This document shows, piece after piece, positions 57,961 to 64,000 of a stretch of 64,000 nucleotides of DNA; within the stretch, counting starts at the first letter, position 1; every line of letters begins with the position of its first letter. Origin of the DNA: Kryptolebias marmoratus (taxonomy: Eukaryota; Chordata; Actinopteri; Cyprinodontiformes; Rivulidae); contig NC_051450.1 in assembly GCF_001649575.2 (NCBI RefSeq), forward strand, positions 7,168,645-7,232,644, written 5' to 3'. The position numbers were made by a program, and so were the translations under genes. The notes beneath the pieces are model-generated. The model saw nothing but the letters and a program-made list of their open reading frames with translations, did not search any database and was not told where the DNA came from.

Positions 57961-58761
57961 TTTACAACTAAGCCACACATTCTTATTTATTTTTTGAATG
58001 GATTTTCCTTAAGCTGCAGGAGTAGTAGTGAATCATAAATTGCAACAAAAACAAAAATAATGACTAAGTAGTTATAAGGGTGTTGTGGAGCTGTCTGGTC
58101 TCATGGTAGGAAAAAATGGAGGCTCTAAGAATCCCTTCCTATCAGTTTATTATACCATACATACAGATTTGTAATCTGTTCCTTGAGTTTATTAAATCTC
58201 AATTTACAAAACTTTACTAACAGGCCTCATGTTGTTTTGACGGCAACCAGTATTTCATCATTTGGGTTCAGTAATATTAAAAAGTTGGGCAAATTATTTT
58301 TTCCAGGTTTACTACATTCTAAACATTCTGCCAAATTACAAACATCATCTCCTGTCAAAGGAATGTTAAGGGTGCTTCAGTGGCTCCCTTAGCTAAAAAG
58401 GAAAACTTTAGCTCCGTAAAAAGTCACAACTGTGACACTTTAGGCACGGACATTCTGCTTCAAAGAAAAGGAAAATGTGTTTTTATATTTTAGCTTACAG
58501 CTTCGCAACTTTCAGCTCATTCCACTTTTAGTTTTGGCTCCTGCTGGGCTTCATTACAGTACAAACAGGAGCTTGCTCAGATAATTCATTTACATCTCAG
58601 CCTTGGAGGAACAGGACTGACATTAAGCAACTGTACATTAAAGCTTGAATAGTAAATAATGAATTGGTGACATTAGGCACAAGTAGCACTAATGAAAGTG
58701 TCTGTTCTGGTAAAGCGTGTGTCAGAGTGAATGGGGAGGGGGGGCTCAGCAAGTCATCTTG

Positions 58762-58803
<42 letters not shown>

Positions 58804-59544
58804 CTGACCCAGTCCAGCAGCCTTACATAAGAGCCACGGTAATATCTTCTAATTCAGCTGCCTTTCATGTGAATCCTCTCCTGCTGCTACAGTCCACTTA
58901 GGGAAGCATTCAGTCAGCATAGCAACAGTAAGCAGGAACAACATTCTCCTTAATCCCTCCTCTGAAACGTCTCAAAGTGTTTCTCTGCCTGGCTGAGATT
59001 ATTTTAATGATGTCCACGGGCACTTTTAATGTGCTTTGATGCATTTCAATAAGACTTGGCAACGTCAGACTGGTAATAATATTTTCACAATTACACCACA
59101 ACGTGTTACTTAAACAATTCCATGTTCTTGTCTGGAGTGTTGATGAAGCTAAGACTCTGGTGGTTACTGACAAAAATTAGTGCAACAACAATGAAAATCC
59201 TGGTCAAGACATAATTTTTTTGAATCATTTTTGATACAATAAATATGCTCTAAATTTTGTAAAGTGTTTCAATAAAAAATAAATTGTTTTGACTTATTTT
59301 GGTTTTTTTTAACCATGTACAATTCACATGGTTGCTTGTTCTAAGCCTGACTTCAAGGATAGTGCAAAAAAATTGTTGAGAAAACAAAGACAAACTTTAA
59401 GTAAAAGACATTTAAGTAAGTATGCAATGAAAAACAGCTTTCTTTGTGAATCTTATAAAGAAGGCTGAGATGTGAATAGAAATCAACTTTTTTTTGTCCC
59501 TCTTTGAAAAATAAATGCATTTTCTTTCTTCTTTTTTTCCACAG
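57961..59544 (+). other. AKAP2 intron 1, distal part, with (TG)n
   Basis: (TG)n at 58765-58800 with a G-run just upstream (58733-58744). 58800-59180 is less AT-rich and could hold a conserved non-coding element, but I see no specific motif. The intron ends in a strong T/C tract, TTCTTCTTTTTTTCCACAG. Confidence 0.4.
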
Positions 59545-62017
59545 AAAGCCTTCTCAGTGGACAGAGAGGCAGATGGAAACGAACTGAAAGAAGGTTGCAG
59601 CACGACTGAGAATCACAACTTCATCTCTGTCACCATGGAAACAACTGAACAATCAAAGCTCGTTATGGACTGTGAAATGGGGAGTTTTGTGGCTGAGTCA
59701 CCTGTGCCGGAGAAGGATTTTAATGCAGATGATGAGTTGGTTTGTTTGGGGAAAGACCTGTCAGATTCTCAGAGGGAATTGCATAGCTCCTCATCGACCA
59801 TGTTCCCCACCAGCACAAGTGAGACTGACAAGCGTGACTGCTCTGAATCCAGTGTAATGCCCTGCCAGGATCAAAAGGAAGTGTTTGAATCAGAACTAGG
59901 GCATGAGGAACCCAATAGGAATGAGTCAATCAATGCATCCGGGTCTGATACCCTGTCTAAGGCTGAGAGTGTTTCAGAGATTGAGGCCCATAGTACGAAG
60001 CAGGACACACCGGAACGAGATCCTGAACAAGAACACAAGCCAGAGCAGAGTGATGAGCCTGGAAAAGACCCAGATCCAAAACTCTACCCTGAGCTCATCA
60101 TAGACTGTGATAAGGAAAGCACGCCGGAGTCAGAGCAATACCCTGAACTTGAACCTAAAGATGACTTTGACATGGGGTTCTACCCTGAACATGAGCAAGA
60201 CTCTGAACCAGAGCAAGAACTTGACTTTGAGCCTAAGGAAAATTTTGACATGGGGAACTACCCTGACCATGAGCAACACCCAGAACCAGAGCAGGAACTT
60301 GACTTTGAGCCTAAGGGAAACTTTGAAACAGGGTACTTCAATGAGCAGGACCCTGAACCAGAGCAAGAACCAGAACTTGAGCCCAAGGAACACTTTGAGA
60401 CTGCGTACTACCCAGAGAATAAGCAATATTCAAAGCCAGAACATAACATAGAGCTAGAAGTATACAATGAGCTAGAACCTGAACCAGGTGACAGTATCAT
60501 CAGTGCTGAAGATGAGCTCTATCCAAATTTTGAGCTGTACACAGATCAGGATCCAGAGTCTCATGAAATCCAGTCTGATCCACCTTTTCAAAATGTGTCC
60601 ATATTAGAGCAGTGCATTAGAGATGAGGCAATGTCAGACATATCAAATGAGTCTTATCATAACCCCGAAGAAATGGATGAGTGTCTGAGGGTCGAGATTG
60701 CAGCAGCTTCCTCAGACAGTGACACGGATGAGAAATGGAGAGCGATATTCTCCTCCTCTATAAATAGGGAAGATGATGACTCCTATTTGGACAGCCTTCA
60801 GTTAAGCGCCCAGGAACTCTTTGTGCAGAAAGTTGACGCAACAGACTTGGATGATCAGGACAACAACAACTTTGAAGAGGTTTGTTTTGAAGTCCCTAAA
60901 ATAGCAGAAGTCCTGGAACAACCAGAGGAAATAGTTTCCTCTCCGATTCCTCCACAAGAAGTTAATTATAGCCCTTTGGGTCTTCAAGGTTTGTCCAAAA
61001 TATCTGAAGACGAGAGCGAAAATGGCCGAGACGCCAATCATAACCAAACCAAACACCAAGATAGCATCAATGCGGATGCAAGCAAGAAGCTACCCAAAGA
61101 CTTCTGCGTGATACAGGAGACAAAGAGCGAGAATGTCAGTACAGAGCATGTGGATTTCCAGCTAGCTCGCAAACAGTGGCGAGAAATGGAGGAACAAATG
61201 AAAAACAAGGTTATTTTACCTTCAACTAAGTTGTCACACTTTCATGCCAGCCACAGCTTCATGTATACCCCTGTCCGCAACATTGAAAGAACACACAAGA
61301 AAGCATGTGATCTGGAGAGCTTAAATCTAGTAAGTGATTATTCCCACACTCAATTCAGCCCTTGTTCTGAGGATTCTGGCCTGGACGATTCCAGCTACAA
61401 GTCCCCCCATGATGACCCAGAAACACCAACTGAGAGGGAGATCCGTATATCAATGGAAAGGGAGGAGAACTTCAAAAGAGAGAGGGGTCTCGCCAGGATG
61501 GGCAAATCAACTGACTGTGCTCCATCAAGAAATATGCCCCGGTCCATGATGACTTCACTTACACCATCGTTCATCATCACCTCCTCACCCACTAAAGAAC
61601 CACTGAAACATGAAGTGTCAGCAAGCAATGTCATTATTTTAGACTCAAGAAATGATTTCACCTCGAGCCCTAAACACAGCAAAGACAACACAGCAGCGCA
61701 GTCTGGTGAGTGGTGCTCTGAGGACAGCGGCTCCAACCTCATCATCCTCGAGACATCAAATCTGATTATTCGCAGTGCCTCTGAGTTTTCCCTCAACAAA
61801 GCCAGTGAACAGCCCCAGGAGAAGATGTTCTTGAATAACCCCTTTTTCAAGCTGCGTTCAAGAAGTACAATATCGCTGGTGGATGAAGAGATTAAAATGG
61901 TGAAGCAGAGGGAGGAGGAACTCAGGAAAGAGAGGGCAAAGGTGTACGGCAAAGAGACGTTCAACACAGAAAAGGGGTTGTCGAATCACATGGACACTTT
62001 AACATTCGATAGCTCAG
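59545..62017 (+). CDS. akap2: AKAP2 main exon (A-kinase anchor protein 2)
   Basis: After CTTTTTTTCCACAG the exon opens in phase 0 and ends in phase 1 at AGCTCAG|GTATGG. The frame stays open for 824 codons. The ATG at 59635 has an excellent context (GTCACCATGG) and is the likely AKAP2 start. The bases before it stay open, so a paralemmin-AKAP2 fusion could read through. Counting from that Met, residues 1-170 are acidic and Ser/Thr-rich, and 173-272 hold an acidic repeat of about 26 residues. The conserved AKAP2/MISP-type C-terminal blocks lie at about 510 (RKQWREMEEQM), 600 (EREIRISMEREENFKRERGL) and 735 (NPFFKLRSRSTISLVDEEIK, then QREEELRKERAKVYG). AKAP2 anchors protein kinase A at cortical actin. 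The regulatory-subunit-binding helix could not be placed by eye. Confidence 0.93.
60151..60450 (+). repeat. In-frame acidic tandem repeat inside AKAP2
   Basis: The units EPKDDFDMGFYPEHEQDSEP.., EPKENFDMGNYPDHEQHPEP.., EPKGNFETGYFNEQDPEP.. and EPKEHFETAYYPENKQYSKP.. begin at 60151, 60229, 60307 and 60379 (78, 78 and 72 bases long, then a decayed fourth). The period keeps the reading frame. The repeat is Glu/Asp/Pro-rich and aromatic at fixed positions. Confidence 0.85.
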
Positions 62018-62116
62018 GTATGGTAATAAAATATTTGTAGAACCAAACGTTACTTTGAACACAATACATACCTGTTCTTTTTGTATATGAATTATATTTT
62101 TGGTCTTTGTTTTTAG
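62018..62116 (+). other. Short AKAP2 intron
   Basis: A 99-base intron from GTATGG to TTTGTTTTTAG. Reading through it would add only MVIKYL before a stop. Confidence 0.85.
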
Positions 62117-62208
62117 TTACTGCACCAGTGAAGTGCAAGTCCTCTCCCTCATCACCAATGAAATCAGCCCACAGGATGGACCGCTCTGCCTTATCCTGTG
62201 ATCACAGA
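62117..62208 (+). CDS. akap2: AKAP2 penultimate-type exon
   Basis: This exon is 92 bases, completing the split codon (phase 1 in) and ending in phase 0 at CACAGA|GTAAGG. It encodes VTAPVKCKSSPSSPMKSAHR and MDRSALSCDHR. From the Met at 59635 the protein so far has about 825 residues, close to the 859 of human AKAP2, so one short terminal exon should lie beyond the window or behind the following repeats. Confidence 0.82.
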
Positions 62209-62455
62209 GTAAGGTTTTACGCATGTTGTTATTTTAAACAAATCTTTCTCAGTATATACCATCCAAATACAATCAAAATTCTCTCTGAATAGAAAAAAAA
62301 ATGCATAAGGGGTATGATTGTGCAAAAAAATCCCATTTGCTTTTTTCTTTCTGAAGTCCTTTTCAGACATTTGACAATGGTGTTTCATCAGTATATTTAA
62401 ATGATAATATTCAGTCAGTGAGCATGTCTGAATTCATTTAATACTTACTAACAGA
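62209..62455 (+). other. AKAP2 intron, unassigned
   Basis: AT-rich intronic sequence between the donor at 62209 and the RTE copy. Confidence 0.4.
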
Positions 62456-63235
62456 TGAGAACAGGCAGGAATCCCCGTGGACTATGATGTTTGTAGATGA
62501 CATTGTGATCTGTGGTGAGAACAGGGGACAGGTAGAAGAGAACTTGGAGAGGTGGAGGTGTGCACTTGAAGGACAAAGGATGAAAGTCAGCCGCAGCAAG
62601 ACATGCGTGTAAATGAGAGGGAGGCAGGTGGAACATTAGGGCTACAAGGAGCAGAGGTCACAAAGGTGCAGGACTTCAAGTACTTTGGGTCGACTGTCCA
62701 GGAAAACAGGGAGTGTGGTAAAGAAGTGAAGAAGAGAGTCCAGGCAGGAGGAGTGGATGGAGAAAAGTTTCAGGAGGGATTTGTGACAAAAGGGTGGCAG
62801 CAAAGGTCAAAGGAAAAGTTTACAAGACAGTGGTGAGAGCAGCTATGGTGTATGGTTTGGAGACAGTGGGACTGACAAAAAGACAGCAGACAGAACTGGA
62901 TATGGCCGAGCTGAAGATGTTGAGGTTCTCCTTGGGAGTGGAAAGGATGGATAGGATTAGGAATGAGGTAATCAGAGGTACAGCACAGGTTGAAAGACTC
63001 GGAGATAAAGTTAGAGAGGCCAGATGAGATGGTTTGGACATGTGCAGAGGAGGGACAGTGGGTATATTGGTAGAAGGATGTTAGAGATACAGATGCCAGG
63101 AAAAAGACAAAGAGGAGATATATGGATGCCATTAGAGAGGACATCGAGGTAGTTGGAGTGAGGACAGAGGACACAGAAGACAGAGTCAGATGGAGGAGAA
63201 TGATTTGCTGTGGCTACCCCTGAAAAGAAAGAAGA
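62456..63235 (+). mobile_element. RTE-type LINE copy 2, retains the catalytic box
   Basis: A 5'-truncated RTE copy very similar to 31.9-32.6 kb. It starts near GAATCCCCGTGGACTATGAT and keeps the FVDDIVICGENRGQVEENLE segment (Asp-Asp box) that copy 1 lacks. It then matches through KVSRSKT, FKYFGSTVQENRECGKEVKK, AELKMLRFSLGVERMDRIRN and RDSGYIG-like text. It contains shifts and stops. A small gap after KVSRSKT (AAGACATGCGTG versus AAGACAGAATACATGTGTG) separates it from copy 1. Confidence 0.9.
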
Positions 63236-64000
63236 ATTGCTGCCAAAAGTTCTTCAACTTAATGCTAAAGCCAGTATCTGACTATGCTTACTGTTGTTGG
63301 AGACTAGTTGACAACTCAGAACTGTGAGAAAGTAGTCACATTTTCAGATGCTGTCTCACTGAATTCTGAGTGTTGGTGACCAGCTGTCTTTATAAAAAAA
63401 AATTCATGTACACAGCTTGCAAAACTGTATTCTAAGCTGTGCATATGTATGTAAGATTTAATCTACTAGCATATACTTTGGAAATGAAGATGGGCAAATT
63501 TGGACCAGTTTTTTCAATATATTTATATTAAATATATTAAATATATTATTATTAATTATTATATTAATATATTTATATTAAAAACTATTAATATATATAT
63601 ATATATATATATTTTTATCATTGACATGGTTAGATCTAAACATTCAGCTATAGCCTCGGGTGATTTCTATCCCAGTGTTGCTCTCATGCAGGTATCAAAA
63701 TACATACCTGGTGCTCTAGATTCATGAGAACTAAATTAAGAAAAGTTTGAGACGCCTGCAAAAACCCTACAACTAATTTGAGAAAAAAATTCTTTTGAGC
63801 ATGTCCAAAGTTTAAGCGACAAGACTCACTGGAGAAAATTGAGAGCCCTGAGACATTTTGGAAACTCCCTTAGAAACGCTGTTCACCAACTGCTCTCCAG
63901 CTGTCAAAGCCCAGTGAGATACTGGCTTATGTAAAGGGTCTGAATACTTATGAAAATGGGTTATTTCAGGAGTTATTTTTTTAACTGTCTCCCTGAAGTC
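63236..64000. mobile_element. Decayed DNA-transposon remnant, paralogous to 11812-12060
   Basis: GGAAATGAAGATGGGCAAATTTGG (63480) and CATGCAGGTATCAAAATACATACC (63686) parallel 11821 and 11925. The right part has AAAGGGTCTGAATACTTATG (63935), the usual end text of a Tc1-like element family in fish. A TA/ATT-rich tract fills 63515-63620. The element continues past the window edge. Confidence 0.5.

Noticed and set aside
60107..60451. 114-codon frame overlapping the AKAP2 acidic repeat
   Set aside because: It is an out-of-frame shadow produced by the in-frame repeat.
61395..61967. 190-codon minus-strand frame opposite AKAP2
   Set aside because: It is a shadow of the conserved AKAP2 coding strand with no homology of its own.

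Overview
This is a window of vertebrate nuclear DNA, almost certainly from a ray-finned (teleost, probably percomorph) fish. Exons are small and separated by long AT-rich introns with GT..AG junctions. There is no bacterial-style gene packing. The repeats are typical of teleosts: RTE and other LINE fragments, a Penelope-like fragment, Tc1-like DNA transposons, hAT MITEs, tRNA/LINE-tailed SINEs and many microsatellites.

The window carries one composite plus-strand locus, the fish PALM2-AKAP2 (paralemmin-2 / A-kinase anchor protein 2) region. Seven paralemmin exons join in frame from an initiator Met at 23119 to a stop at 40326 and give a 553-residue protein. A possible non-coding first exon and promoter lie at about 8600-8806. 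A GC-richer block with a CCAAT box and a strong splice donor at 46893/46894 looks like the separate AKAP2 promoter and first exon. The large AKAP2 exon (59545-62017) and one further exon (62117-62208) follow. The last AKAP2 exon(s) lie beyond the right edge. An in-frame internal donor in the last paralemmin exon (after 40134, phase 0) matches the phase of the AKAP2 acceptor at 59545, so a fused paralemmin-AKAP2 protein is possible.

Layout: 1-8.6 kb is upstream DNA with a hAT element bounded by a perfect 8-bp target duplication (2673-3557), a diverged tandem duplication (4.96-6.2 kb) and an RTE fragment. 8.8-23.1 kb is the putative first intron, with a GTAC-rich minisatellite, Tc1 remnants and an LTR-like copy. 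23.1-40.3 kb is paralemmin-2, whose introns hold a LINE, an RTE copy, a palindromic GATA array and a hAT MITE. 40.3-59.5 kb is the PALM2-AKAP2 interval, rich in nested transposons. 59.5-62.2 kb is AKAP2. 62.4-64 kb holds a second RTE copy and a DNA-transposon remnant.

Known functions of the families: paralemmins are membrane-associated, usually lipidated coiled-coil proteins that shape plasma membrane and processes. AKAP2 tethers protein kinase A to the actin cytoskeleton or cortex. I found no evidence of a wholly new gene system. The items most worth checking are the possible fusion splice, the unusual paralemmin C-terminus, the fish AKAP2 acidic repeat and several nested or dated insertions. 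All family assignments were made by eye, without database searches.
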